From Acetobacteraceae bacterium (GTDB taxonomy: Bacteria; Pseudomonadota; Alphaproteobacteria; Acetobacterales; Acetobacteraceae): DNA of 64,000 bases. The translations under genes were made by a program, and so were the position numbers. The stretch covers positions 62,001 through 126,000 of the forward strand of contig JASHOA010000024.1 in the NCBI GenBank assembly GCA_030041375.1, written 5' to 3'. The notes beneath the pieces were generated by a model. The model saw only the letters and a program-made list of their open reading frames with translations. It was not told where the DNA came from and made no database searches. Below, one piece after another: positions 34,222 to 44,202 of this stretch (the first letter of the stretch is position 1; every line of letters starts with the position of its first letter).

Positions 34222-36193
34222 ACTGCTGGCACTGACGGCCCTTCTCTGGGCGGCGGGTGGTGCGCTGGCGCTGACCGGGCGCGCGCTCGGGTTGGTGCGT
34301 GCGGCGCTGGGGCTTGGCGCCATCGCGGCGATCGCGGCGGCGATCATGGCGCTGCCCGGCGGCACCGCCGAGGTCACGCTTCCGCTCAGCATGGCGGGGG
34401 AACGGTTCGGGTTCCGGATTTCCCCGGCAGCGCTGTGGCTGATGGGCTTCGGGCTGGCTCCGGCCGCATGTGCGACCTGGCTCGCCTCGCCGGTGGTGGC
34501 GGGACGCGGAGGCTGGCTGTTCGGCGCCGCGGCGAGCCTCCTGGGCGCGCTCGGCGTGTTCGGGTTGCAGAACGCCGGCGGTTTCCTGATCGCCTGGGAA
34601 GTGATGAGTCTCGGCGGCGCCGTGATGATTCTCTGGGAGCAGGCCGTGCTCGCTCCGGGTGAGCCGGTGCTGTTCATGCTGGGTCTTCTGGAAGTCGGGG
34701 CGGTGGCGCTGCTGCTGGCCTTGCTCGGGCTCGCCACCAACTCCGGGAGCCTCGACTTTATCGGGTTTGCGCATGCCGGCGGGTTGATTGCGGGCGCGCT
34801 TGCCGCCGCCATCGGCGTGGCGCTCGTGGCCGGCTTTGGTGCCAAGCTCGGGCTCCTGCCGTTTTATGAGTGGTTTCCGGCAGCCTATGGCGCGGGCAGC
34901 GGGGCGAGCGGGGCGATCCTCTCGGGGGTGGTGCTCAATGCCGCCTATTTCGGGCTTGCGCGCGGCCTCATCGAGTGGCTGCCGGCGCCCGGCGGGTACG
35001 GGCTCGGCATTTTCGTTGTCATCGTCGGCGTGTTGAGCGCGATCCTGGCGACACTCTACGCCTTCCAGCAGGATGACTGGCGTGGCCTTCTCGGCTTCTC
35101 ATCGGCTGAGAACGCGGCGATCGCGGTGACGACGCTCGGCGCGAGCCTGATGTTCCGGGCGGACGGCCTGGGCGCGCTGGCCGGGCTTGCCTGGACCGTT
35201 TCGCTTCTGCATCTGGCCGGCCACGCCCTGGCAAAAGGCACGCTCTTCCTCACCGCGGACGGCGTCTTCGCCGCAACCGGCGGCTATGACATCCGCCATT
35301 CGGCCTTTGCCAGGCGCACCGCCCTGGTGTTCGGCGTGGGGGCGCTGTTCGCGGTGATGAGTCTCGCCGCGATGCCGCCGCAGGCGGGCTTCGTCAGCGA
35401 ATGGTTCGTGTTTCAAACGCTTTTCCAGGGTTTCCACCTTGCCGGCATGGGCGGGCGGCTGGTGCTGGCGCTGGCCGGTGCGGGGCTTGCCCTGACCGCG
35501 GCGGTTGCCTTCGCGACCTTCGTCAAGCTGTTCGGCATCGGGATACTCGGCGCCGGGAATCATGTGCCGGGCAGGGTGAGGACGGGAACCGCTGTTGCGG
35601 TTGCGGTGCTCGGCCTACTCGTGCTGGCGCTGGCGGTCGGCATGCCGGTGTGGCTCCGGGTGCTGGCCGCTGCCGCGCTTGGCCTGTTCGGCGCGGCTGC
35701 ACCGGCCCTGATGCATGCAGGTCCGCTCCTGGTGCCGCTCACGGCGAGCTTCGCCTTCATCTCGCCGAGCCTGCTCGTGATCGTCATGCCGTTGCTGGCG
35801 CTCATTCCGGTCGGGCTTCTCGTCGCATCGCACAGAGGGCGGCAGGTGCGCCGTGCGCCGGTATGGTACGGCGGCACGGCGCCCGAGATGGCGCGCACCG
35901 CGACCACGGCGCTCACCTTCTCGAATGCGCTGCGCACCTTCTACAGTTTCATCTATCGCCCGACTGCGGAGACGACGCGGGAGACGGAGGGGCGCGAGTA
36001 TTTCGTGACGAGGCTGGTCTTCAGTCATGACGTGGCGCCGCTGTTCGGACCCTGGCTCTTTGCTCCTACGATCAGGCTGGTGGGTGCGCTTTCGGAATGG
36101 CTGCGGGCCCTGCAGTCGGGCCGGCTTCATTTCTATCTCGGGTTGATCGGGTTTCTGCTCGTGGTCATTCTCGGCCTCAGCCTCGTCAGGTAA
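34211..36193 (+). CDS. hyfB: HyfB-like antiporter-type membrane subunit
   Basis: 660 residues from a GTG start that overlaps the previous gene by 11 bases. NuoL/M/N family: LGVFGLQNAGGFLIAWEVMSL acidic helix, GFGAKLGLLPFYEWFPAAYG, and a Lys/His-bearing DDWRGLLGFSSAENAAIA segment, about 16 hydrophobic helices in all. Second ion-pumping module of the complex. HyfB usually comes first in hyf operons; here it is last. Soluble formate dehydrogenase or hydrogenase maturation genes are absent. Confidence 0.9.
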   Translation: MANELLALTALLWAAGGALALTGRALGLVRAALGLGAIAAIAAAIMALPGGTAEVTLPLSMAGERFGFRISPAALWLMGFGLAPAACATWLASPVVAGRGGWLFGAAASLLGALGVFGLQNAGGFLIAWEVMSLGGAVMILWEQAVLAPGEPVLFMLGLLEVGAVALLLALLGLATNSGSLDFIGFAHAGGLIAGALAAAIGVALVAGFGAKLGLLPFYEWFPAAYGAGSGASGAILSGVVLNAAYFGLARGLIEWLPAPGGYGLGIFVVIVGVLSAILATLYAFQQDDWRGLLGFSSAENAAIAVTTLGASLMFRADGLGALAGLAWTVSLLHLAGHALAKGTLFLTADGVFAATGGYDIRHSAFARRTALVFGVGALFAVMSLAAMPPQAGFVSEWFVFQTLFQGFHLAGMGGRLVLALAGAGLALTAAVAFATFVKLFGIGILGAGNHVPGRVRTGTAVAVAVLGLLVLALAVGMPVWLRVLAAAALGLFGAAAPALMHAGPLLVPLTASFAFISPSLLVIVMPLLALIPVGLLVASHRGRQVRRAPVWYGGTAPEMARTATTALTFSNALRTFYSFIYRPTAETTRETEGREYFVTRLVFSHDVAPLFGPWLFAPTIRLVGALSEWLRALQSGRLHFYLGLIGFLLVVILGLSLVR

Positions 36194-36321
36194 TGGCGGG
36201 TGGCGCGCTCTCAGGGCGCGCGGCTGGAGCGTCGCAGCATCGTGAACGGGTTGCCCTGCCCGCCGGCAGTGGCCGGCGCTATGGTGAACCGGGAATGGCA
36301 GCTTTCGTGCGGGAGATTGCG

Positions 36322-36936
36322 ATGGCTCGTCCGCAGCGCGGTTTGCTCGCCGGGCTCTGGTTCGCGTGCATGATTTTGCTCTCTCTCCCTCTCCCGGCGC
36401 TTGCGGGCGGCGGCGGACCGGCTGTCGGCACGGCGCAGTCCGGGGCCTGGCAAGGGGTGGTCCTGGCCGGCGATTCAACAGCCGCTCCTCCTGCCGATCA
36501 ACCGCCGGCGGGGGTCTCCGCAGAAACGTGGCGGGCGGCCAAGGAACTCATCAAGGTGAACGGCGGCGGGCAGCAGGCCCGCGCCGTTTTGATGGCGATA
36601 CGCAGCCAACTGATCGCCGTCATGGCTCAGGCCAGCCAGAAATCGGAGGCCGAAGTGGCGCCCATCTTCGACCGGATCGTGATGCCGGCCATGGAAAAGG
36701 ACCTTCCCTATTTGCTTGACGGTGTCACGCGCATTTACGCCACCAGTTTCACGGCCGATGAGTTGCACCAGCTGGCCCGGTTTGCCGCCACCCCGCTTGG
36801 CCAGAAGTTGGCGACGATGGCCCCGCGCCTGGCCGCGGAAAGCGCCCAACTGGGCCTGGACTGGGGCAAGCGCGTGGTGCCGGAGATCCTGCGGGAGAAG
36901 CAGGAGGAACTGAAAGCGAACGGTCTGAAGATATAG
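36322..36936 (+). CDS. DUF2059 exported protein
   Basis: 204 residues from MARPQRGLLAG, preceded by GGGAG at 9 bases. An upstream ATG at 36295 is in frame but would hide the signal peptide. Signal peptide ends at ALA-GGG. The mature part from about residue 55 has the DUF2059 pattern of helices: LPYLLDGVTRIYATSFTADE and LARFAATPLGQKLATMAP. Function of the family is unknown. It follows the Ehr operon by 128 bases on the same strand. Confidence 0.8.
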   Translation: MARPQRGLLAGLWFACMILLSLPLPALAGGGGPAVGTAQSGAWQGVVLAGDSTAAPPADQPPAGVSAETWRAAKELIKVNGGGQQARAVLMAIRSQLIAVMAQASQKSEAEVAPIFDRIVMPAMEKDLPYLLDGVTRIYATSFTADELHQLARFAATPLGQKLATMAPRLAAESAQLGLDWGKRVVPEILREKQEELKANGLKI

Positions 36937-36987
36937 AACCGGGTTTCGTCGAAGGTTGATGCGCCCTCACCCGGCGCGCTGGCGCGG

Positions 36988-37734
<747 letters not shown>

Positions 37735-37754
37735 GATATTTTTCCTCACCCCCA

Positions 37755-37812
37755 CCCCTCTCCCAGAGGGAGAGGGGAGCAAAGAAGAGACCCCTCTTCG
37801 GATGGAGAGGGG
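37755..37812. repeat. Pair of GC-rich hairpins between hyuA and the SDR gene
   Basis: First hairpin: CCCCTCTCCC (37755-37764), loop AGA, GGGAGAGGGG (37768-37777). Second: CCCCTCT (37791-37797) and AGAGGGG (37806-37812). No T-tract on the minus strand, so an attenuator or an RNA-stabilising repeat is more likely than a terminator. This CTCTCCC/GGGAGAG type of intergenic palindrome is common in high-GC alphaproteobacteria. Confidence 0.7.
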
Positions 37813-37826
37813 AGGATTTGTGTCCT

Positions 37827-39914
37827 TCAGCGCAGCCGGATGCGGATCATGCCGAAATCGTCGCCGGCTGCCGAGGCCCCGGGCGGCACCAGGGTGGTGG
37901 CGTCGTATTCCGCAATGATCAGCGGGCCCCAGCGTTCCGAGCGGCCGAGCGCGGCGCGCCCGAGCACCGGGGTTTCCAACCAGCCCTGGGGCGGGAACCA
38001 GCAGGCGCGACCGGGCCGGTGCGAGGTCTCGCCGCCGGCGGGCGCCATGCGTTCGGGAAGGCGCGGCGAGAGAGGCGCGGCACGGGCGATCAGGGCCAGG
38101 CCGATCACCTCGACGGGCTCGTCGGGTGGGGCGCAGAAGCCGTAGGTCCGGCGATGTTCGGCTGCGAAACGTTCGCCGATGTCGGCGCCGATGCCGTCAT
38201 GGTGCTCGACGGGAACCGAAAGCTCGCTCGACTGCCCGACGTAACGGGCGAGTGCTGCGGCGCGAAATTCGTGGCGTTCCGCTGGAACGCCCTCTCCGGC
38301 GAGGCGGGCGGCGCCCTCTGATCTGAGTTCCGCCATCGCGGTAGAGAGCGTTGCCGCCACTTCGGCGGAATGATCGAGGCGGGCACGTACGGTGCGTGCG
38401 AGGTGATATTCGGTGTCGGCAACGAGGAGTCCGAAGGCCGAGAAGAGGCCGGGATGGGGCGGGACCAGCACGCGTTCGATACCGAGTTCCGCGGCGAGCG
38501 AGGCGGCAAAGAGCGGCCCGTTGCCGCCGAAGGCGAGCAGCGAGAAATCGCGCGGGTCCCGGCCGCGCTCCACCGTCACGGCGCGGACGGCGCGCATCAT
38601 GCCGGCGGTGGCGAGGCGGAGCATGCCGTGCGCCGCCGCCTCGAGGGAAAGCCCGAGCGGGGCGGCAATTTTTTCTTCGAGCGAACGTGCCGCCGCGGCC
38701 CGATCGAGCGCCACCGCGCCGCCCGCGAGCCCCTTCTCATCGAGATAGCCGAGCACGAGGTTGCAATCGGTGATGGTGGGCAAGGTGCCGCCACGACCGT
38801 AACAGACGGGCCCTGGCTCGGCGCCGGCGCTTTCGGGACCGACCTTCGGCGCGCCTGCGGCGTCGAGCCGGCAGATCGAGCCGCCACCGGCGCCCACCTC
38901 GGCGAGATCGATCGAAGGCAGCTTGAGGAGGTAGCCGGCGCCCTTGAGGAGGCGCGCGCCGGAAAGCACGCCGCCGCCGACCTCCATGGCTTCCGCGCGC
39001 AGCACTTCGCCGGCTTCGACGAGGCCGGCCTTGGCGGTGGTGCCGCCCATGTCGAAGCTGATCAGCCGCGCCTCGCCGAGGCGGCGCGCAAGCTGCGCGG
39101 CGCCCACCACACCGGCGGCGGGGCCGCTTTCAACCATGTGGGCGGGAAAGCGGGCGGCGAATGCGGGCGTGGCGAGACCGCCATTCGATTGCAGAAGCCG
39201 GAGCGGGGCGGCGATTCCGAGTTCGCGGAGACTGCGCTCCAGCCGTTCGAGATAATCGGCGACGAGCGGCTGCAGAGAGGCGTTGATCACCGCCGTCGAA
39301 GTGCGGGGATATTCCTTGATCTCGCGCAGGATGGCGGCACTTTCCGAGATCGCAAGGTGAGGCAGGGCGGCATGGACCGCCTGAGCGACGGCCTGTTCAT
39401 GCGCCGGATTGGCGTAGCTGTTGAGGAGCGCGATGGCGACACTTTCGACGCTGTCGGCGCCGAGCCGTGCGATCGTCTCGGCGAGGCTCGCCTGGTCGAG
39501 CGGGCGGGCAATGCTGCCGTCGGGGCGGATTCTCTCGAGGACTTCGAATCTCAGCCGCCGCGGCACCAGCGCCGGCGGCTTTGCCCAGGCGAAATCGTAA
39601 AGCCGCGGCATGCGGAGATCGCGGATCTCGAGCACGTCGCGGAATCCGGCGGTCGTGATCAAGGCGGTCTTCGCGCCCTTGCCTTCGAGCAGTGCGTTCG
39701 ACGCGATGGTGCTGGCGTGCAGGACCTCGGCAACTTTTTCCCCGGCGTCGGCATGGGAGAGAAGCCGCGAGAGGCCGGCGATGATTCCCAGCGTGTAGTC
39801 GGCCTGTGTCGAGGCGATCTTTTCGACTGCGATCCTTCCTGCCACGTCGATCGAAATGAGGTCGGTGAAGGTGCCGCCGATATCGACACCGATGCGAAGG
39901 CTCACTCCGCGCAT
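37827..39914 (-). CDS. hyuA: Hydantoinase/oxoprolinase subunit A
   Basis: 695 residues. ASKHA-fold ATP-dependent subunit: VDIGGTFTDLI phosphate motif at the N-terminus and FDMGGTTAKAG in the second ATP-binding lobe, plus GNGPLFAASLAAELG near residue 475. With HyuB it opens hydantoin, oxoproline or related cyclic amides (or carboxylates) using ATP. The ATG overlaps the HyuB stop by 13 bases; a GTG at 39905 would give a GTGA overlap instead. Part of the operon with a Liv-type binding protein. Confidence 0.92.
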   Translation of the reverse strand: MRGVSLRIGVDIGGTFTDLISIDVAGRIAVEKIASTQADYTLGIIAGLSRLLSHADAGEKVAEVLHASTIASNALLEGKGAKTALITTAGFRDVLEIRDLRMPRLYDFAWAKPPALVPRRLRFEVLERIRPDGSIARPLDQASLAETIARLGADSVESVAIALLNSYANPAHEQAVAQAVHAALPHLAISESAAILREIKEYPRTSTAVINASLQPLVADYLERLERSLRELGIAAPLRLLQSNGGLATPAFAARFPAHMVESGPAAGVVGAAQLARRLGEARLISFDMGGTTAKAGLVEAGEVLRAEAMEVGGGVLSGARLLKGAGYLLKLPSIDLAEVGAGGGSICRLDAAGAPKVGPESAGAEPGPVCYGRGGTLPTITDCNLVLGYLDEKGLAGGAVALDRAAAARSLEEKIAAPLGLSLEAAAHGMLRLATAGMMRAVRAVTVERGRDPRDFSLLAFGGNGPLFAASLAAELGIERVLVPPHPGLFSAFGLLVADTEYHLARTVRARLDHSAEVAATLSTAMAELRSEGAARLAGEGVPAERHEFRAAALARYVGQSSELSVPVEHHDGIGADIGERFAAEHRRTYGFCAPPDEPVEVIGLALIARAAPLSPRLPERMAPAGGETSHRPGRACWFPPQGWLETPVLGRAALGRSERWGPLIIAEYDATTLVPPGASAAGDDFGMIRIRLR

Positions 39915-41674
39915 CCCCGCGCGGCGCGGAGGCGCTGGCGCAAGGCGTCGCTGGCCGCAAGGTCGAGCCTTGGCGGATCGCCGCGGGCGATCACGCCATA
40001 GTCACGCGCGGCGGCTTCGATGCTGACCAGTCCTTCGGCCAGATCCCGTGCGACCCGGGAAAATTCCCGCGTCAGCGGATCGCCCCAGCCGCCGGCGCCG
40101 GCAAGGCGGTGACGAAACACCTCGCCCTGGCGCAAGGTCATGGTGAGCTTGGCGGGAAGGCGGCGCTCCCGTTCTGTTCCCGGATCGAGCAGGTTCTCGC
40201 TCGGGGTGCCGGGCGCGCCGCCTTGCAGCCCGTATGGCCGGTGCGTCGCGCGGTCCGAGCGCACCTGCAGGATGCCCTCTTCGGCCAGCATCCGCCAGGT
40301 GCGTTCGAGCGCCATGCCGCCCCGGTACCGGCCGGCTCCGCCGCTGTCCGGAACGATTCGCCAGGCGAGCACTTCGAGCGGATTGTCGGCCTCGATGACC
40401 TCGATCGGGAAGCTTGCCATGTTGGCGAACATGTTGGTGTTGCCCTCGAGGCCGTCCGCCCAGGGCCGTCCGCCCCAGGAGCCGGAGAGGAAATCGACAT
40501 AGATGAAGGGCCGGCGCTCGCTGTCGTAGCCGCCGATCGTGATGCCGGTATTGCCGCCTTCGGAGGCGGCGGGCACGCGGTCAGGGTAAAGGGCGGCGAG
40601 CGCGCCCAGGCAGCAATCGAGCATCCTGAAGCCGGTGAGCCCGCGCGCCGCGCAGGCGGCCGGCGGCAATGCGTTGGCGATCGTCCCGCGCGGGGCGATG
40701 ACGCGGATGGCACGGAAGACGCCGTCATTGTTCGGCATCTCGGCTGCCAGCACCGACTTCACGGCGGTGAAGCTCGCCGCCGCGGTATAGGACCAGGTGT
40801 TGTTGATGGCGCCCTTGACCTGCGGGCTCGATCCCGTCCAGTCGATTTCCATCTGCTCGCCCCGTTTGCGGACGGTGCAGCAGAGGGGGATCGGCCTCCC
40901 GGCGTCGATCTGATCGTCATCGATCCAATCCGTGAAGGAGGCTTCACCGTCGGGCAGGGCGGCGAGGGAGAGCCGCGTCAACCGTTCGCTGTAGTCCATG
41001 GTCGCGGCGATCAGCCGCCTGACCGACATCGCTCCATGGCGCGCGATGAGTTCGGTCATGCCGCGCTCGGCGATCTCGCAAGCGGCGAGCTGGGAGCGCA
41101 GGTCGCCGAGCACGCGGGCGGGCACGCGCACATTCTTTTCGATGATGCGGAACAGGCTCTCGTCCGCCACGCCCTCGCGGTAGAGCTTGAGCGGCGGGAT
41201 GCGGAGCCCTTCGGCGTAAATCTCGGTACTGTCGGAGGCATTCGAGCCGGGAACCCGCCCGCCGACATCGGTGTGATGGCAGATCGTCGCCGCCCAGGCG
41301 ATCAGCTCGCCCGAGGCAAAGATCGGGCGGAAGACGAAGATGTCGGGCAGATGCATGCCGCCTTCGTAAGGATCGTTCATGGCCAGCACATCGCCGGGCC
41401 GGATCCGGCCCTCGTAGGCGCGCCGTGCGGCCGCAAGGGCGATCGGGATCGAGCAGAGATGCCCCGGCACGGAGAGACCCTGAGCGGCCAGCCGGCCTTC
41501 GGCGTCACAGAGAGCGGCGCTGTAATCCATGATGTTCTTGAGCACTCCCGAATAGGAAGAGCGGTAGATCGTGAGTGCCATCTCATCGCCCAGAGCGGCA
41601 AGCTGAGCGCGGAACAGCTCTTCCTCGATCGCGCCGGCAGCGGGGGAATCGCGGTCGGGACGGAGTTCCGTCAC
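39902..41674 (-). CDS. hyuB: Hydantoinase/oxoprolinase subunit B
   Basis: 590 residues from a GTG start (VTELRPDRDSP) overlapping the previous stop (GTGA), with AGAGGA upstream. Typical HyuB features: DEMALTIYRSSYSGVLKNIMDYSAALCD near the N-terminus, AMNDPYEGGMHLPDI, the ICHHTDVGGRVPGS metal-site segment, and a C-terminal RAGGAGGWGDPL region. Forms the ATP-dependent complex with HyuA. The tight overlaps on both sides show one operon. Confidence 0.92.
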   Translation of the reverse strand: MTELRPDRDSPAAGAIEEELFRAQLAALGDEMALTIYRSSYSGVLKNIMDYSAALCDAEGRLAAQGLSVPGHLCSIPIALAAARRAYEGRIRPGDVLAMNDPYEGGMHLPDIFVFRPIFASGELIAWAATICHHTDVGGRVPGSNASDSTEIYAEGLRIPPLKLYREGVADESLFRIIEKNVRVPARVLGDLRSQLAACEIAERGMTELIARHGAMSVRRLIAATMDYSERLTRLSLAALPDGEASFTDWIDDDQIDAGRPIPLCCTVRKRGEQMEIDWTGSSPQVKGAINNTWSYTAAASFTAVKSVLAAEMPNNDGVFRAIRVIAPRGTIANALPPAACAARGLTGFRMLDCCLGALAALYPDRVPAASEGGNTGITIGGYDSERRPFIYVDFLSGSWGGRPWADGLEGNTNMFANMASFPIEVIEADNPLEVLAWRIVPDSGGAGRYRGGMALERTWRMLAEEGILQVRSDRATHRPYGLQGGAPGTPSENLLDPGTERERRLPAKLTMTLRQGEVFRHRLAGAGGWGDPLTREFSRVARDLAEGLVSIEAAARDYGVIARGDPPRLDLAASDALRQRLRAARGCAE

Positions 41675-42939
41675 GGATCCTCTTTTCGCGGCGGAGATGC
41701 GGGCGCCGGCAGCGCGTGAAGCCTCGGTTCCGTCAGCGCGACTGCGAATTCGATTGGCGCGACGGTGACGGCACGCCCGTTCTGCCATTGCGCCAGCACG
41801 GGGCGGGCGCGGAGATTCTGCCCGCTGGCATCGAAATCGGCGCCCCAGCCGTTGGCGGTCGTCTGGTTCGCGACATTGCTGGCCAGGACCGCGGCGCGCA
41901 GTTTCACCCGGTCGGTTCCGCCGGCCTTGGCGATGGCGGCAAAGAAAAACCCTGCGCCGACATAGGCTGCCAGGCTCGCGCCCGAGCGCGGCTGGGCGCC
42001 GTAGCGTCTTTGATAGGCGCTTTCCACCGCTGCCACGCCGGGCGCGGCATGCGGATCGATCGCGTAGGGAGGGAAGTCGGCGATCAGCGTGCCGTCCAGT
42101 GCCGGGCCCACGGCGGACCGGGTATCGGCCATGGGGTAGGAGGGGCCGCTGCCGATCACCATTCCCGGTTGCCAGTGCGCCTCGGCCATGCCGCGGTAGA
42201 AGAGCACGATGTCGTTCGAGAATCCGGTGTGCAGCACGACTTCGATTCGGGCCAGTTTCAGGGCCCGGATCAGAGGCATGAAGTCCACCGTTCCGCTCGG
42301 ATAGGCAAGCGTCTGCACGAGCGCGAGGCGGCGGCTTTTGCAGGCGGCCACCTGAGCCGCCGAGACCGCCTGGCCGTGTTCGTCGCCGCTGGCCAGCACC
42401 GCGACGCGGATCGATGCGGCCGGGCGGTGCCAGAGGGGTGCCAGAACGTCGGCGAGCGCCGAAACCGCCAAGGCGCCCAGGGCGTCGGCCTGTGGGCAGG
42501 AGCGGAAAATACCCGGCAACCGGCGGCCGGTCACGGCGGCGCCGGTTGCCGTCAGCTCGAAATAGGGAATGTCGGCAAGGGCGGAAGCGGCGGAGGCCGA
42601 AAGCGCCATCGGGGTTGCCCCGGTGCCGAAGATTGCCGCGACCTTTTCCTTCTGGATCAGAGTGTTTGCAGCGCTGGCTGCGATCGACGGATCGCGCGCA
42701 TCCGACCGCTTGAGAGCGACCGGGCGCCTGCCGAGCCCGCCCGCCGCATTCAGTGCCTCGACGGCGAGGGCCAGGCCCCGGAATCCCTCATCGCCGAGCA
42801 GGGCGGCTTCGCCGGAGAGCGGGAAGAGGGCGCCCAGGGCGAGCGGCGGGCCGGGGGCCAGGGCGGGCGGCCGCGCTGGCGCCGCCCCGAGCCCGAACGG
42901 GGCGGCTCCCGCCAGCAGAATGCGGCGTGTGATGCGCAT
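41671..42939 (-). CDS. ABC branched-chain-amino-acid-type substrate-binding protein (orphan)
   Basis: 422 residues from MRITRRILLAGAAPFGLG, a short export signal with an RR pair. The frame is open further upstream but without coding character. Periplasmic binding protein type 1 (LivK/amide-binding): LALGALFPLSGEAALLGDEGFRGL and AANTLIQKEKVAAIFGTGA. First gene of the hyuBA operon and lacking its own permeases. It may deliver hydantoin-like or amide substrates to a Liv-type channel such as the one at 53-55 kb; that is inference. Confidence 0.85.
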   Translation of the reverse strand: MRITRRILLAGAAPFGLGAAPARPPALAPGPPLALGALFPLSGEAALLGDEGFRGLALAVEALNAAGGLGRRPVALKRSDARDPSIAASAANTLIQKEKVAAIFGTGATPMALSASAASALADIPYFELTATGAAVTGRRLPGIFRSCPQADALGALAVSALADVLAPLWHRPAASIRVAVLASGDEHGQAVSAAQVAACKSRRLALVQTLAYPSGTVDFMPLIRALKLARIEVVLHTGFSNDIVLFYRGMAEAHWQPGMVIGSGPSYPMADTRSAVGPALDGTLIADFPPYAIDPHAAPGVAAVESAYQRRYGAQPRSGASLAAYVGAGFFFAAIAKAGGTDRVKLRAAVLASNVANQTTANGWGADFDASGQNLRARPVLAQWQNGRAVTVAPIEFAVALTEPRLHALPAPASPPRKEDP

Positions 42940-43061
42940 CGCCCTCCCCCGCAGCGGCGGGCCTCGGCCGCCCCTCCTGATGGTCCGGCACGGATTCTCC
43001 GGCGCCTCACGCGGTTGTGCAACCCCGTCAATGCAACGAAAAGAAAGTGTAACCTCTGCGT

Positions 43062-43168
43062 CAGGCACCGCAGCTTGACCGTTCTCTGTCGGGCACCGCG
43101 GCTTGACCGTTCTGCGGCGGCATTCTTTTGTGCTGGCGCTGCCCGGCTTTTGTGCTGGCGCTGCCCGG
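43062..43168. repeat. Two tandem duplications in a divergent promoter region
   Basis: A 28-bp unit, with core GCACCGCrGCTTGACCGTTCT, occurs twice (from 43062 and 43090). A 22-bp unit, CTTTTGTGCTGGCGCTGCCC plus GG, occurs twice in perfect form (43125-43146, 43147-43168). They fill the gap between the divergent hyu operon and the oxidoreductase/CoA-ligase operon, so they may be duplicated regulator sites. Confidence 0.85.
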
Positions 43169-43180
43169 AGCGGCCTTCCC

Positions 43181-44179
43181 ATGCCCTTGCCCGACCACAT
43201 GACCGCCATTGTCTGCGCCGCGCCCGGCGGCCCCGAGGTGCTCCGAGAGGCAGAAGTGCCGGTGCCGCTGCCGCAACCGGACGAGGTGCTGCTGAGGGTT
43301 GCGGCTGCGGGCGTGAATCGGCCCGACATCATGCAACGCAAGGGCCTTTATCCGCCGCCGCCCGGGGCGAGCCCGCTCCTGGGCCTGGAAGCGGCCGGGG
43401 AGGTTGTCGAGGTTGGCGCCCTGGCGTCGCCATGGCGGCTTGGCGATCGCGTCACCGCGCTCTGCAATGGGGGAGCCTACGCCGAATACTGCGCCGTTCC
43501 GGCCTCGCAGTGCCTGCCCTGGCCGGCGGATTTCGACGCCATACGGGCGGCGGCATTGCCGGAGACGTTCTTCACGGTCTGGGCCAATCTGTTCCGCGCC
43601 GGGCGCCTCGCAGCCGGGGAAAGCGCGCTGGTGCATGGCGGGGCGGGCGGCATCGGCACCACCGCGATTCAGCTCGGCCGCGCGCGCGGCGCCACCCTGT
43701 ACGCGACGGCGGGCTCGGCGGAGAAATGTGCTGCCTGCGTTCGCCTTGGCGCCGCCGCTGCGATCGATTACCGGGCGCAGGACTTCGTGGCCGAAATCCT
43801 GCGCCTGACTTCCGAGCGCGGGGTCGATGTCGTGCTCGACATGGTGGGCGCGCCCTATATGGCGAAGAACATCCGCATTCTCGCCCGTGACGGGAGGCTC
43901 GTGCTGATCGCCTTCCAGGGTGGTTCCAAGGTCGAGCAGTTCGACTTCCTGCCGGTGATGGTGCGGCGGCTGACCATCACGGGCTCGACCATGCGACCGC
44001 GCAGCACCGCCGAGAAAGGGGCGATTGCCGGCGAACTCGAGGCTGCGGTCTGGCCGCTCCTGTCCAGAGGCACGATTGCGCCCGTGATCCACGCCAGCTT
44101 TCCACTCGCCGAGGCCGCCGCGGCGCATCGGCTGATGGAATCGGGGGGGCATATCGGCAAGATCGTGCTGGCGGTCTGA
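43181..44179 (+). CDS. NAD(P)H quinone oxidoreductase (PIG3/zeta-crystallin-like)
   Basis: 332 residues. Zinc-free MDR enzyme: AAGVNRPDIMQRKGLYPPPPG is the signature of the PIG3/TP53I3-like branch, with the NADPH-binding segment VHGGAGGIGTTAIQLGRARG. Start ATG at 43181; the second ATG at 43199 is also possible. First gene of a three-gene operon with a CoA ligase and an enoyl-CoA hydratase, so it may reduce an enone or quinone in acyl degradation. Confidence 0.9.
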   Translation: MPLPDHMTAIVCAAPGGPEVLREAEVPVPLPQPDEVLLRVAAAGVNRPDIMQRKGLYPPPPGASPLLGLEAAGEVVEVGALASPWRLGDRVTALCNGGAYAEYCAVPASQCLPWPADFDAIRAAALPETFFTVWANLFRAGRLAAGESALVHGGAGGIGTTAIQLGRARGATLYATAGSAEKCAACVRLGAAAAIDYRAQDFVAEILRLTSERGVDVVLDMVGAPYMAKNIRILARDGRLVLIAFQGGSKVEQFDFLPVMVRRLTITGSTMRPRSTAEKGAIAGELEAAVWPLLSRGTIAPVIHASFPLAEAAAAHRLMESGGHIGKIVLAV

Positions 44180-44202
44180 ATACGCGCCTGCCAGAGCTCG
44201 CC

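Noticed and set aside
41575-43890. 771-codon open frame on the + strand
   Set aside because: Runs antisense through the orphan binding-protein gene and then out of frame through the oxidoreductase gene; no protein pattern.
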